Source of the DNA: Phycisphaerae bacterium
GTDB lineage: Bacteria; Planctomycetota; Phycisphaerae; Phycisphaerales; SM1A02
Assembly (NCBI GenBank): GCA_002717655.1
Contig: PBAY01000026.1
Coordinates: 1 to 64,000 of the forward strand
Reading direction: 5' to 3'
Length of the DNA stretch: 64,000 nucleotides
In this document: piece by piece, positions 52,604-62,366 of the stretch
Layout of the letters: each line of letters begins with the position of its first letter
Numbering within the stretch: the stretch's first letter is position 1
The notes under the pieces: model-generated
Database searches by the model: none
What the model was told of the DNA's origin: nothing
What the model saw: only the letters and a program-made list of their open reading frames with translations
Position numbers and translations under genes: made by a program

Positions 52604-53869
52604 CTACTCGCCTGGACCGAATACCAGACAGACGTTGTGGCCGCCGAAGCCGAATGAATTGTTCAGTGCGATCTTCACCGGACGTTCCTGCGCCGTATTG
52701 GCGGCGAAGTCCAGATCAAATCCTTCATCAGGGTTATCAAGATTGATCGTTGGCGGAATCACTCCATGGCGAATCGCATTGAGCGCAGCCACCGATTCAA
52801 TACCACCCGCTGCACCAAGCCCGTGACCTGTCATGGATTTGGTTGACGACATGACAAGCTTGTAAGCATGGTCGCCAAAGACAGTCTTGACGGCACTGAC
52901 TTCAGACGCATCTCCCAAAGGAGTCGATGTCCCATGGGCATTGATGTAATCAACATCCGTTGCATTGACTCCGGCATCTTCCAATGCTGAAAGCATGGCT
53001 CGCTTCGCTCCATCACCATCTTCCGCAGGTGCCGCGATGTGATGCGCATCGCCACTGATGCCGTAACCCAGAACCTCTCCGAGAATCGCGGCACCACGAG
53101 CCTTGGCGTGTTCCAGTGATTCCAGAACCAGAATGGCAGAGCCTTCTGCAAGAACGAATCCATCGCGATCACGATCAAATGGCCGCGAGGCCTTCTCTGG
53201 CTCGTCATTACGTGTCGACAGCGCCTTCATGGCCGAGAAAGCTGAAATGCACAAACCAGATACCGCTGCTTCCGTACCGCCAGCCAGAATGACGTCTGCC
53301 AGCCCGAGTCGAATCTGCTGAGCCGCCAGCGCCACGGAGTGTGCACCTGAGGCACAAGCCGTCGCCGGGACCAGATTGATCCCCTTCAACCCAAGACGAA
53401 TACTGACATTACCTGAACATGCATTGGCCATCAGCTTGGGGACGCAGAATGGACTGATCCGCTTTGGACCTTTGGCCAACAGCTTGTTGTGATCAGTTTC
53501 GATCGTGATGATCCCGCCGATGCCGGTGCCGATGACAACACCCCGTCTGGTTGGATCTCCTGATTCGAAATCGAGTCCGCATGACTCAGCAGCTTCTATC
53601 GCCGCATAGACACCCATCTGGGAATTGCGATCCATCCGCTTCCGCTCGGAAACATCAAGCCTGACCTTGGGATCAAAGTCACTGACTTCTCCTGCGATGC
53701 GGGCATCCCACTGATCATCCTGCTCGAATGCAGTGATGGGGCCGACACCCGAACGGCCATTGGCAAGGCCATCCCAGAGCAGATCTGCGCTCAACCCAAG
53801 ATCAGTCACCGCCCCCATACCGGTGACCACCACACGATGTGCCTGGCTACTCAACAATGGGCTCCTCAT
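52604..53869 (-). CDS. fabF: 3-oxoacyl-ACP synthase II
   Basis: Elongating condensing enzyme of fatty-acid synthesis. C172 in VPATACASGAHSVALAAQ is the nucleophile; the two histidines are in NAHGTSTPLGD and KSMTGHGLGAAGG. 421 residues. ATG picked at MRSPLLSS, after which the family pattern VVVTGMGAVTDLG follows at once. Last gene of the fab operon, about 122 nt after acpP. Confidence 0.95.
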   Translation of the reverse strand: MRSPLLSSQAHRVVVTGMGAVTDLGLSADLLWDGLANGRSGVGPITAFEQDDQWDARIAGEVSDFDPKVRLDVSERKRMDRNSQMGVYAAIEAAESCGLDFESGDPTRRGVVIGTGIGGIITIETDHNKLLAKGPKRISPFCVPKLMANACSGNVSIRLGLKGINLVPATACASGAHSVALAAQQIRLGLADVILAGGTEAAVSGLCISAFSAMKALSTRNDEPEKASRPFDRDRDGFVLAEGSAILVLESLEHAKARGAAILGEVLGYGISGDAHHIAAPAEDGDGAKRAMLSALEDAGVNATDVDYINAHGTSTPLGDASEVSAVKTVFGDHAYKLVMSSTKSMTGHGLGAAGGIESVAALNAIRHGVIPPTINLDNPDEGFDLDFAANTAQERPVKIALNNSFGFGGHNVCLVFGPGE

Positions 53870-53991
53870 CACAGACCAGACCACTACCAAAGATCGACAT
53901 GCTCACTCGCCAAATCACATGCTTGAGTTCATTGAACTCCAGCAGGAATCTGCAACTGGAATGAACAGAGGTCAAGGTGACCTTCAAACAC

Positions 53992-54237
53992 TCAGGACTT
54001 GGTTGCCTGAGAGATGTAGTCAATAGCCTGACCGACTGTTTGAATCTTCTCAGCCTGATCATCAGGGATTGAGGTTTCAAACTCGTCCTCAAACTCCATG
54101 ACGAGTTCAACCGTATCAAGACTGTCTGCGTTGAGGTCATTCGCAAAGCTGGTTTCACGAGTGATTTCCGTCTTATCGACGCCCATTTGCTCTGAGACGA
54201 TCTCGATGACCTTGGTTTCGATGACATTGTCCGACAC
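53992..54237 (-). CDS. acpP: Acyl carrier protein
   Basis: An 81-residue acidic carrier with the phosphopantetheine site S39 in [18 protein letters not shown]. The start is GTG, preceded by AGGAG 8 nt upstream; a longer frame from an earlier codon is rejected because that site fixes the start. It lies between fabG and fabF as in E. coli. Confidence 0.95.
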   Translation of the reverse strand: MSDNVIETKVIEIVSEQMGVDKTEITRETSFANDLNADSLDTVELVMEFEDEFETSIPDDQAEKIQTVGQAIDYISQATKS

Positions 54238-54346
54238 GGGGAATTCTCCTGAGAGTGGAAGGCGGGCCAAGCCGCCTTATCGATGCGATTTGAACGAGGG
54301 CAGTGTACCGGCTGAGCCGGGGCCAGTGCAACGCACCAACCACCTG

Positions 54347-55090
54347 TCAACAGACCATCCCCCCATCGACGGTGAGAACCTGCCCCGTGACATAGCCAGC
54401 CCCCTCTGAGGCCAGATAGGAAACAGCATGGGCAATTTCCTCAGGCTGCCCCAGACGACGCAAAGGGAGCCGCTTGGCTGCTTCTGAGAGGACTTCCTCG
54501 CTCATGGCGTCCGTCATATCGGTCTCGATGAAACCTGGGGCAACGACATTGGCGGTTATGCCCTTGGAACCCAGCTCCTTGGCAAGGGTCTTGGTCAGCC
54601 CGATGATGCCGGACTTCGCTGCTGCATAGTTGGCCTGGCCTGGATTTCCAATCAAGCCGGTAACAGAGCTGATGTTGATGATCCTGCCCCAGCGACCTCT
54701 CATCATTGGACGAGCAGAAGCACGGCAGGCAACAAATACGGCGGTCAGATTCACGGCGAGAACATCATGGAAATCTTCGTCAGACATCCGCAGAATCAAG
54801 CCATCACGATTGATTCCGGCATTGTTGACCAGAACGTCAATTCGGCCGCGATCCGAAACGACTCCCTCGATGAGCGATTCCACATCGGCACTGTTGGAAA
54901 GATCACAGGCTCGTGACTCCGCAACACCACCCTTGGACTCAATCTCAGCCTGAGCCGATTGCAGCTTGGCCTCGTCACGTGCGACTAGAACGACATGAAA
55001 GCCGTCCTCAGCCAACTGCCTTGCTATCGCAAGTCCGATGCCACGGCTGGCTCCGGTTACAACTGCGACACGGCGTTCATCATTGCCCAT
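54347..55090 (-). CDS. fabG: 3-oxoacyl-ACP reductase
   Basis: NADPH-dependent short-chain dehydrogenase of fatty-acid elongation. TGASRGIGLAIA binds the cofactor, NNAGINRDGLILRM is typical of FabG, and the catalytic set is S142, Y155 and K159 in NPGQANYAAAKSG. 247 residues. Preceded by a lipoprotein gene that interrupts the normal fabD-fabG order. Confidence 0.95.
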   Translation of the reverse strand: MGNDERRVAVVTGASRGIGLAIARQLAEDGFHVVLVARDEAKLQSAQAEIESKGGVAESRACDLSNSADVESLIEGVVSDRGRIDVLVNNAGINRDGLILRMSDEDFHDVLAVNLTAVFVACRASARPMMRGRWGRIINISSVTGLIGNPGQANYAAAKSGIIGLTKTLAKELGSKGITANVVAPGFIETDMTDAMSEEVLSEAAKRLPLRRLGQPEEIAHAVSYLASEGAGYVTGQVLTVDGGMVC

Positions 55091-55145
55091 GGGGCCCCCG
55101 TTGTATATCTAGGAGAAGTGGTGAAGTGAAAGCAGAACAGCTGAT

Positions 55146-55940
55146 TCAGAATTGATCGGGGGCATCGCCACCGGCAGGGCCTCTGCGACCACCGCCGCCA
55201 CCGCCACCGCCACCCTGGCCTTGAAGGCCAACGGCTCCTGATCCGGACTTCTCTTCCTCTTCATCCTCTTCGGCCATCAGATCTTCCAACTGTTCATCAG
55301 CAACGCTCCAGAGTGAATTCTCTTCCTGAAGAATGCTGTACCAATCAGAAATCATGTCGCCACTGAGACGATCAACCATGCCAGGAGGCGTCGGGACTGC
55401 TGTGAAGTTCATGGACTGCCCGGATCCGTTGTAGGTCCACAACTGAGCCTGAGTATCTACTCCGACTTCATAGATGGCCAGAACACAGCGATCACCGGTA
55501 TTGGACATGCCGGTTCGAATGAAGACTGCATCAACATCTTCCGTTGCATCCTGCCAGGCGCCATCTTCAACCATCGCCATCAATTCCATGCGATCGGAGG
55601 AGTTGAGCATTCCCACAACCGTCTGATCATCACCCCGCAACCAGGCGTCGAAGAAGATCAGTATTCCACGCCGTGCGTCGGTACTGTTTGGAGCTTCGTC
55701 CTCGGGCATGCGGACTCTCATCGAGTCGATCTGCAACTCCTGACACAGCTCCTCGACTGATTTGACTGGAGGAGGTGGTGGTGCAACCGCCTTCTTGGCC
55801 TTGGCCACCGGCTTCTTGACCTCTTCTTCACCACAGCCGACCAGCTGCCCGGCAACAAGAGGGATTGCGACAGCCATGGCCAGCGGCATGGCCAGACGGG
55901 ACATCAAACTACGCGTGATACGACGGATCGGGTACGTCAT
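55146..55940 (-). CDS. Lipoprotein inserted in the fatty-acid operon
   Basis: A 264-residue predicted lipoprotein: leader AMPLAMAVAIPLVAGQLVGC (lipobox LVGC), a Lys/Ala/Pro linker, a soluble domain with ARRGILIFFDAWLRGDD and DRCVLAIYEVGVDTQAQLW, an acidic stretch and a Gly-rich end (nine Gly in a row). Unknown function. ATG with GGAGG 9 nt before it; this start lies 31 nt inside the fabD coding region, so it is coupled to fabD. Not part of standard fab operons. Confidence 0.75.
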   Translation of the reverse strand: MTYPIRRITRSLMSRLAMPLAMAVAIPLVAGQLVGCGEEEVKKPVAKAKKAVAPPPPPVKSVEELCQELQIDSMRVRMPEDEAPNSTDARRGILIFFDAWLRGDDQTVVGMLNSSDRMELMAMVEDGAWQDATEDVDAVFIRTGMSNTGDRCVLAIYEVGVDTQAQLWTYNGSGQSMNFTAVPTPPGMVDRLSGDMISDWYSILQEENSLWSVADEQLEDLMAEEDEEEEKSGSGAVGLQGQGGGGGGGGGRRGPAGGDAPDQF

Positions 55941-56880
55941 GATTTCGCACCTCCACTTTACGGTCAATTCTCTTCATCAATCCCTTGAGCACTTTGCCAG
56001 GCGCCAATTCACGGAAATTGGCGGAACCGACTTCGAGCATGTTCGCCAGTGACTGGGACCAGCGTACAGGGTGTGTGATCTGTTCGACAAGATGATTCTT
56101 GATCGTCTCAATCTGGGGGTCATGAGCAGCTGCAGTAACGTTGCACCAGACCGGCACAGAGGGAGCGTTCATTTCAATTCCATCAAGGACTTCTGCCATT
56201 CGATCCGCAGCAGGCTGCATCAATGGCGAGTGGAAAGCCCCTGCAACAGTCAGTGCCTTGGCTCGCAAGCCAGCCTCTGCAGCCATCTCAACAGCGGCGT
56301 CACAGGCTGCAGCAGAACCACTCAGGACAATCTGCCCCGGGGCATTGAAGTTGGCGGGCACAAGTACTTCGTCCGCTGATTGCGTCTGCAGAACTTGTGA
56401 GCAGAAAGCCGTAGCGGCCTCTTCATCCGCAGCACCCATGATGGCAACCATTCCGCCTTGAGAGGCTTCCGCTGCTTCCTGCATCAACCTTCCGCGAGCC
56501 GCGACCGTCTCCAAAGCATCCTTGAAACTCATGACACCGGCCAGATACAAAGCGGTGTACTCGCCCAGCGACAAGCCTGCAGAAGCCGAGATGGCAAGAT
56601 CAGGCTCTACGGCCTGAAGACCTTTCCAACAGGCGACGCTGCAGGCAAGAATGGCCGGCTGGCTGACATCAGTTCGATTCAGATCCTCTGCAGGACCACC
56701 AAAGCACAGTTCACTCAAGGAACGGCCAAGCGTCTCTGCCAGAATGCTATCCGCCTCGGCCATGACTGCTGCGGCCTCGGGTGAACTCTCGCACCAGACC
56801 TGCCCCATACCGACAGCCTGGGCACCCTGACCCGGACACAGAATGACGCAATCATTTGCATTGCTCATGTTGGACATCAT
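55909..56880 (-). CDS. fabD: Malonyl-CoA:ACP transacylase
   Basis: Loads malonyl onto [16 protein letters not shown] near the start, nucleophile S104 in [18 protein letters not shown], and the histidine in [15 protein letters not shown]. 323 residues. First ATG of a pair chosen; Met at position 5 is possible. Overlaps the lipoprotein gene by 32 nt at the 3' end; 60 nt after fabH. Confidence 0.95.
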   Translation of the reverse strand: MMSNMSNANDCVILCPGQGAQAVGMGQVWCESSPEAAAVMAEADSILAETLGRSLSELCFGGPAEDLNRTDVSQPAILACSVACWKGLQAVEPDLAISASAGLSLGEYTALYLAGVMSFKDALETVAARGRLMQEAAEASQGGMVAIMGAADEEAATAFCSQVLQTQSADEVLVPANFNAPGQIVLSGSAAACDAAVEMAAEAGLRAKALTVAGAFHSPLMQPAADRMAEVLDGIEMNAPSVPVWCNVTAAAHDPQIETIKNHLVEQITHPVRWSQSLANMLEVGSANFRELAPGKVLKGLMKRIDRKVEVRNHDVPDPSYHA

Positions 56881-56940
56881 AGATCAGCAGACCTTTGTCG
56901 AGTGAAATAGCCGCCTCAATCCGTGCTATTGAGTACTGAA

Positions 56941-57951
56941 TCAGAGATTCCAGACCGATGAAGCCCAGGTCAAGCCGCCTCCGAACGCCACGAGAATGAT
57001 GGTCTCACCCTCGTGAATCTTCCCGGCTCGACGAATCTCATCCAGACACAAGCCAACGGATCCAGCAGATGTGTTTCCATAACGGTCAATGTTCACATAC
57101 ACCTTGTCATCTGGAAGTCCAAGCTTCTCCTTGGCGGACTCGATGATGCGGATATTGGACTGATGACAGATGAACTGTGAAACGTCGTCCACTCCAAGGC
57201 CAGTGGCCTGCATCGCATCTTCGATCACATTCTTGAACTTGGAAACTGCGAAGCGATAGACCTCCCGGCCTTCCATTCGCAGGAACCCCATCTCGATGTC
57301 GCAAGGTGGCGATTCAGGCGGAACATCCGACTCCTTGCGAGGCAGGAACAAGGCTTTCCATCCTGATCCATCTGCCTGAAGCGTCTGATACACACAACCC
57401 TTGTTGGGATCGTCATCACGAACAATCACCGCCGCACCTGCCGCATCTCCAAACAGAACCGAAACGGTTCGTTCATTGAAATCCACGACATTCGACATGG
57501 CATCACAACCGACGATTCCGATGGCCCGATGCCTGCCGGTTCGAATCAACGAATCCGCCAGATTGAGGCTGTACACAAATCCTGAACAGGCGGCGACCAG
57601 ATCAAAGGCCCCCGCCGGTGCCGCCCCGAGTTCCGCCGCGACGCGACAGGCATTCGATGGACAGGTCATCTCATTCGTGACCGAAGCGACGATGATCAGA
57701 TCCAGCTCGGAGGCTTCCATCCCCGCATCGGCAAGTGCCTTGGAGAGTGCTTCGCACTGAAGTGAAAACGCAGACTCGTCACCGGCGATGCAGACATGAC
57801 GCTGACGAATCCCGGTGCGTTGAGTAATCCACTCGTCTGAGGTATCGAGTGTCTTGGCCAGATCGTCATTGGTCCAGACGGTTGCTGGCACAGCAGAACC
57901 TGTTCCGGCAATCCTTGCCCCACAGGGCATCGAGGAATCAGATGGCATCAT
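56941..57951 (-). CDS. fabH: 3-oxoacyl-ACP synthase III
   Basis: Starts fatty-acid chains from acyl-CoA and malonyl-ACP. Catalytic triad: C122 in FDLVAACSGFVYSLN, His in QFICHQSNIRIIE and Asn in DRYGNTSAGSVG. 336 residues. Coupled to plsX by a 4-nt overlap. Confidence 0.95.
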   Translation of the reverse strand: MMPSDSSMPCGARIAGTGSAVPATVWTNDDLAKTLDTSDEWITQRTGIRQRHVCIAGDESAFSLQCEALSKALADAGMEASELDLIIVASVTNEMTCPSNACRVAAELGAAPAGAFDLVAACSGFVYSLNLADSLIRTGRHRAIGIVGCDAMSNVVDFNERTVSVLFGDAAGAAVIVRDDDPNKGCVYQTLQADGSGWKALFLPRKESDVPPESPPCDIEMGFLRMEGREVYRFAVSKFKNVIEDAMQATGLGVDDVSQFICHQSNIRIIESAKEKLGLPDDKVYVNIDRYGNTSAGSVGLCLDEIRRAGKIHEGETIILVAFGGGLTWASSVWNL

Positions 57952-58964
57952 GCCTCCACTTCAACAGCAGCCAGACGATCTGCAATGGCCTGATTGACGC
58001 CTGATCCCACGTAACGATGAGCTCGATGAATGGCGTTGCCGATCGTACGAGCTTCACTGGAACCATGACAGATCAGACAGACACCATTGACGCCCATCAA
58101 CGGCGCGCCGCCATATTCGTGATAATCGTATTCCTGATACAGCTGCTTGAGGACGGGCTTGAACTGCTCCGCAAGCTTGGGATCTTCCGCCTGAGCCAGC
58201 GCAGCCAGTTTCTTGATGATCCCGCTGGAGAGGCCCTCAGCAAGCTTGAGCGTGACGTTTCCAGTCACACCATCACAGACGACGACGTCAGCTGCGCCAT
58301 CGAAGACGGCACGACCTTCGACGAAACCGACGAAATTGACTGCTTCACACTCAAGAAGCATCTCCCGAGTCCGCTTGAGATCTTCGGTGCCTTTCTGTTC
58401 CTCGCCACCGACGTTCATGACACCGACTCGTGGCGAATCGATACCCAGCATGTGACTGGCATAGACACTTCCCATCACGCCGTACTGAACGAGATGGTGA
58501 GGCTTTGGTTCGATGTTCGCACCGACGTCGATGAAGGTGACCGGACCACCGAACGTCGGAATCACCGCTGCTATACCAGGGCGAGCCACGGAGGGCATGC
58601 GCCGCATGTGCATCTGAGCTGCCGCGACGAAGGCACCGGTATTACCAGCTGAAATCACGACATCAAGCTGTCCGTTCTCAGACTTCTTGGATGCTTCGCG
58701 ACACAGAACGACCAGAGAGGAATCGGACTTGGTTCTGACCGCTTCAACCGGAGACTCGTCCATCGATACCGACTGTGTGGTGCCGATGACCTCGACTCGG
58801 GGGTCATTGCAGTCATTGTCCTTGAGCCACGCTTCGATGATCGACTGGTCACCAAACAGGACCAGCTGATCGTCATCACCAAGATGCGACAGACCCATTG
58901 GGATTCCATCCAGAATCACCTGGGGAGCGTGATCTCCACCCATGACATCGAGGCCGATGCGCAT
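57948..58964 (-). CDS. plsX: Phosphate acyltransferase PlsX
   Basis: Makes acyl-phosphate from acyl-ACP, feeding phospholipid synthesis through PlsY. MRIGLDVMGGDHAPQVILDG, VVISAGNTGAFVAAAQMHM, FIDVGANIEPKPHHLVQYG and GNVTLKLAEGLS are family blocks. 338 residues. Follows rpmF by 3 nt. Confidence 0.95.
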   Translation of the reverse strand: MRIGLDVMGGDHAPQVILDGIPMGLSHLGDDDQLVLFGDQSIIEAWLKDNDCNDPRVEVIGTTQSVSMDESPVEAVRTKSDSSLVVLCREASKKSENGQLDVVISAGNTGAFVAAAQMHMRRMPSVARPGIAAVIPTFGGPVTFIDVGANIEPKPHHLVQYGVMGSVYASHMLGIDSPRVGVMNVGGEEQKGTEDLKRTREMLLECEAVNFVGFVEGRAVFDGAADVVVCDGVTGNVTLKLAEGLSSGIIKKLAALAQAEDPKLAEQFKPVLKQLYQEYDYHEYGGAPLMGVNGVCLICHGSSEARTIGNAIHRAHRYVGSGVNQAIADRLAAVEVEA

Positions 58965-58967
58965 GAA

Positions 58968-59150
58968 CTACTCGGTTCCGGTTGAAATCGTCAGGCCAGG
59001 TCGAACATAGCCACACTGCCGACAAGCAGCGTGCGGCTGACGAGGGCTGCCACAGCTTGGGCAGGTTACGAGGTGCGCACGGCTAATTGCGTGATGTGAA
59101 CGGCGCTTGCGCTTCCGACTCGGAGATGTACGAAAAGCTGGAACAGCCAT
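58968..59150 (-). CDS. rpmF: 50S ribosomal protein L32
   Basis: A 60-residue basic protein: MAVPAFRTSPSRKRKRRSHH, then a four-cysteine zinc ribbon CPSCGSP...CRQCGYV, the zinc-binding form. Heads the plsX/fab operon, the usual order in many bacteria, but the DUF177/YceD gene often found just before it is missing. Confidence 0.95.
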   Translation of the reverse strand: MAVPAFRTSPSRKRKRRSHHAISRAHLVTCPSCGSPRQPHAACRQCGYVRPGLTISTGTE

Positions 59151-59248
59151 GTCACGACCCTTGCATCTGTTACTTCAAAACGATTCTCGACAGAGATGGC
59201 CCCTTGGCCCCCACCAGACAGCGCCTGACAGGTCTCTACCAAGGGCCC

Positions 59249-59277
59249 AATGTAGTTACCAAGCCCCTGAGTGTCAA
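59249..59277 (-). promoter_or_regulatory. Putative sigma70-type promoter of the rpmF-plsX-fab operon
   Basis: On the minus strand TTGACA, 17 nt, TACATT, ending about 100 nt before the rpmF start. The -35 is a perfect consensus and the -10 matches four of six. No other comparably good pair lies between this and the gene. Confidence 0.6.
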
Positions 59278-59342
59278 TGAAACAGCCCTTATTGAAGCCT
59301 GCTCCACGCTCACCTTTCCGACCCTGGTGAGCTCCAGAACAG

Positions 59343-59378
59343 CCCTCAGCCCTATAAAGAGGGCGATTTGAGGGCTTC
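59343..59378 (-). terminator. Hairpin after the DUF6754 operon (no T tract)
   Basis: Nested stem AGCCCTCA-GCCCT / AGGGC-gatt-TGAGGGCT beginning 4 nt past the stop of the last operon gene. Without a T run it may be an mRNA 3'-end or processing hairpin; it separates the membrane operon from the fab promoter. Confidence 0.45.
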
Positions 59379-59382
59379 AAGA

Positions 59383-60603
59383 TCACATCAGGTGCAACCA
59401 CTCCTTGAAGAGAAAGTCAAACCGCTCGGTCAGCAACGTGATTCGACCCATGACGGTCAATCCAAATGCCGCACCAAAGGTGATCATCAGGACAAAAATT
59501 CCGCCTCGAGCAGCCTTTCCAACAGCTCCCTTGTGTTCCAGAGAGAAGAAGAAGTAGACGAGACAGAGCAACACACCAAGAAGAATGACGATGGCACCCA
59601 CTGAGTTCCAGAGGTCGAACTGACCGTTGGCATTCTCAGCCCAGAGTGTCGTGATGGTTCCCTTGATCTGAAGCAGGAAATCTGACTCGAGATGCGAAGT
59701 AAGTCTGAAACCTGCTGTTGCGCCGATGATGAAGGCCAATGGCCATCTGGCAATCCAACCACCCTTGGGCAGCAGTCGACAGACCAGCATCACAGCCAGA
59801 ATCGCAGGAATGACATACACCCAGTCCCAGCTGTAGCTCCAGGGAAGTCCTGGCGAAGTCCATTCCCGAACCATCGCCGGGAACAGGTTGATCAGCAGCT
59901 GATCTACGATGCCGGTGTAGAAGGCATAAGCCATGGCATAGCCTGCGGATGACCCGACAAGAATTGCTTCGGCGGTCTTGTAGAAAGGGTTGTCACCGCA
60001 GAGGAAGGACATGATGGCCAGCGTAAGAATCGCTGCAAGCCAGAGTCCGACCGTACGGCTGACGGAGAAGCTGGAGTTTTCCGGCCTGTCCGCAGCGGGC
60101 ATGTTGTAAGGCAAGCCTGTTGTCACATTCCACTTCGAGACTTCTCCCGTGGCGGTCATCCCCTCCTCGGGGGCTTCATCCGTGGGAAGCCAGGAAACCG
60201 AAGTGGTTGTCCCGGTGAGATGAACCATCTCGACTGAAGCACCGGTCTCGATCCTTCCTCGGACCTGAGCAGACACCTCGGAGGAATAACCGGAATCACC
60301 CGCTTCTGCAGCAAGTGAATCATTCTCATCAATGGTTGAGATGACCCTTGTTCCGGAATTGACCGCACCTTGATGCATCGCCTCCCGGGCCTCACCGGAT
60401 TCCATCGGCACCCACATGTCAACTGCCGTAGAGGTCGAATACTGGGTGTAGCTCTGCTCCTTGGTCTCGACATAGACCTTGCCTGCATCGAGCGTGAAGT
60501 ACGCAACCACCATGCCCACGATCATGAGCAGGACGACAAGGGTCCAGCCGAGCTTGGCCCCGCCGGCACCCTGAGGGACTGCAGTATTGGTTTCATTGCT
60601 CAT
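59383..60603 (-). CDS. Multi-pass membrane protein of the DUF6754 operon
   Basis: A 406-residue protein. One N-terminal helix (LGWTLVVLLMIVGMVVAYF) is followed by an extracytoplasmic domain (about 40-175, acidic, with repeats of S/T-rich strands), then six helices (GLWLAAILTLAIMSFLCG; VYVIPAILAVMLVC; VGAIVILLGVLLCLVYFF; GGIFVLMITFGAAFGLTV). No family recognised. Its start overlaps the upstream gene by 4 nt. Confidence 0.75.
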   Translation of the reverse strand: MSNETNTAVPQGAGGAKLGWTLVVLLMIVGMVVAYFTLDAGKVYVETKEQSYTQYSTSTAVDMWVPMESGEAREAMHQGAVNSGTRVISTIDENDSLAAEAGDSGYSSEVSAQVRGRIETGASVEMVHLTGTTTSVSWLPTDEAPEEGMTATGEVSKWNVTTGLPYNMPAADRPENSSFSVSRTVGLWLAAILTLAIMSFLCGDNPFYKTAEAILVGSSAGYAMAYAFYTGIVDQLLINLFPAMVREWTSPGLPWSYSWDWVYVIPAILAVMLVCRLLPKGGWIARWPLAFIIGATAGFRLTSHLESDFLLQIKGTITTLWAENANGQFDLWNSVGAIVILLGVLLCLVYFFFSLEHKGAVGKAARGGIFVLMITFGAAFGLTVMGRITLLTERFDFLFKEWLHLM

Positions 60604-61469
60604 CGGGCACCCCGCTTACGGTCAACGAAGAAGATCACATTGCCAAGAAAGATCAACGCCACCATCAACAGGTGCGCCACGAACTGCGGCCCCATTCTCT
60701 GAAATGCAGCGGTGGTCGAGAAGGTGGACTTGATCATCTCTTCCGTTGCGAGAGATGGATATTCCTCAAGAAGAATCTGTTCATAACCCGCCGCACCCTT
60801 GATCGCCGCCAGCAGACCGGCCATTGGATCGGGAATGTAGGGATACAGAAGTGGTGCCTGGACACCGGTACATCCAGCGACCATCGGCAACCCTGCGGGC
60901 GTCGCGGCATACTGGACCCACTGCTTGGCACCCGGATCACCCGCACAGACATTGACGATCAGGTCCATGGCCTTGGCCGACTTGATGTTCGCCGTCATGG
61001 GAATGTCGTTGAGTGACTGCTTGCGGGAATCAGTGATGAAGAGCTGTTTCCAGTCCACGATGATGTTCTTGATCACGGCTTCACCGCCGGGCTTGTACCC
61101 GAAGGACATGAAGTTTTCGCCGTAGGTGAGATCTTCGAACTCGGTCTCGAGAATCTTCATCGCATCTTCGATGAATGGCTCGCCGAGTGGCCAGAGACAC
61201 ATGAAGTAGATCTTGTGCTTCTTGAATCCACAATGACGCGCGAAGGCCATCGCCATCGGAAGCAGCTCACCCTGTGACCCGGGGTCGAAGTCGAATGAAA
61301 CAAGGACACGAGATCCGTCCGGCAGGTCCTCGATTGCATCAAAGACACTTCGATCCATCATGGTCGCCTTGTTTGGCGGGAGAAATCGAAGCAGGATGGG
61401 CAGCGCCACGGCAACACCCATGAGCAGGAAGATCCAACGTCGGTCAACAGTGCGGAGGAAATTCATCAT
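60600..61469 (-). CDS. Membrane-anchored alpha/beta protein of the DUF6754 operon
   Basis: A 289-residue protein: N-terminal helix (WIFLLMGVAVALPILLRFL), a large domain of alternating strands and helices (GSRVLVSFDFDPGSQGELLP; KIYFMCLWPLGEPFIEDAM; AMDLIVNVCAGDPG; AGLPMVAGCTGVQAPLLYPY) and a second helix near the end (VAHLLMVALIFLGNVIFFV) followed by DRKRGAR. Charge pattern places the domain outside and both ends in the cytoplasm. No family recognised. Four nt overlap with the next gene. Confidence 0.75.
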   Translation of the reverse strand: MMNFLRTVDRRWIFLLMGVAVALPILLRFLPPNKATMMDRSVFDAIEDLPDGSRVLVSFDFDPGSQGELLPMAMAFARHCGFKKHKIYFMCLWPLGEPFIEDAMKILETEFEDLTYGENFMSFGYKPGGEAVIKNIIVDWKQLFITDSRKQSLNDIPMTANIKSAKAMDLIVNVCAGDPGAKQWVQYAATPAGLPMVAGCTGVQAPLLYPYIPDPMAGLLAAIKGAAGYEQILLEEYPSLATEEMIKSTFSTTAAFQRMGPQFVAHLLMVALIFLGNVIFFVDRKRGAR

Positions 61470-61472
61470 GGA

Positions 61473-62366
61473 TCAGTCCTCCGATCCGAGGTAGGAACGA
61501 TCGATACCCAGCAGAACCTTCAGCGAGACCGAGACGATGCCGAGGGCAATCCCGATCATGATGGCTCTGTTGCCCGCCTTCTGCGGAACATCCAGGATGA
61601 TCTGTGTGAGGTTTTCGAGACGGAGCCCATTGGCCAACTGGTACCACCAGCCGGTCATGTGAGCATTGATCTCGGTCGCGGTCGCTTGCTGAGCAGCCGT
61701 GAGCTGGTCAAAGGCGGTGCCGGCGAACGACATGTCCACGAGTGGAACTCCATTTTCGACCTGAATGCCGATTGCCATGGCGAATGCCTTGGCTTCCTCC
61801 GGGAAGGTTGCGACATACGACTCCAGATCAGGCAGGAAGCTTGTCAGCCAGACGCCAGCGTAGATCTGACCGAGCAGCACGACGAAGGCGGTGCCCAGCA
61901 GAAGGGTCGCTTCGATATTCTTGGCACGGAAAGCTCGGAACGCCGCCGACGCGATGTAGAACGCGAGCATCGCGAACATCGTGGCCGTCAGTGGCTTGTA
62001 GACATAGGAATAGATCCACCAGAATGGCACACCTTCCTGCGACACCAGTGGAGCGGTCCATGGATTGTCAGGAGCCGTCATGGTGGGCAAGGCACCGATC
62101 TTGAAGACACCTACGGCCAGCGTGATGAAGAAGGCCAGCAGTGTGATCGCGCCATAGGCCCAACCAGGTCGACGATTGGAGATCTTGGCAAGGTTCAGCA
62201 TGATGAGGTTGCCCGCACCAAGCACCATGGCACCGGCCGCGAGAATGATGAACATCTCCATGGCCGTGGCCCCCCACTCCTCCGTGTAGGGAATGAAGTA
62301 GGTGGCGATCAGCAGAAAGCCGATCAAGGCCGCGATCAAGAGGGGAATCGTCCGCTTTGCAAGCAT
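61473..62366 (-). CDS. Multi-pass membrane protein of the DUF6754 operon
   Basis: A 297-residue protein with about six hydrophobic helices (LLIAALIGFLLIATYFI; MFIILAAGAMVLGAGNLIML; AITLLAFFITLAVGVF; TATMFAMLAFYIASAAF; LLLGTAFVVLLGQIYAGVWL; AIMIGIALGIVSVSLKVLLG) and a soluble stretch before the last. Unknown function. The start shares one base with the stop of the DUF6754 gene and 3 nt separate it from the next gene, fitting one complex. Confidence 0.75.
   Translation of the reverse strand: MLAKRTIPLLIAALIGFLLIATYFIPYTEEWGATAMEMFIILAAGAMVLGAGNLIMLNLAKISNRRPGWAYGAITLLAFFITLAVGVFKIGALPTMTAPDNPWTAPLVSQEGVPFWWIYSYVYKPLTATMFAMLAFYIASAAFRAFRAKNIEATLLLGTAFVVLLGQIYAGVWLTSFLPDLESYVATFPEEAKAFAMAIGIQVENGVPLVDMSFAGTAFDQLTAAQQATATEINAHMTGWWYQLANGLRLENLTQIILDVPQKAGNRAIMIGIALGIVSVSLKVLLGIDRSYLGSED

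Noticed and set aside
59066-59401. Open frame upstream of rpmF, a place where YceD/DUF177 is often found
   Set aside because: No DUF177 motif; it overlaps rpmF in another frame and crosses the promoter and the hairpin.
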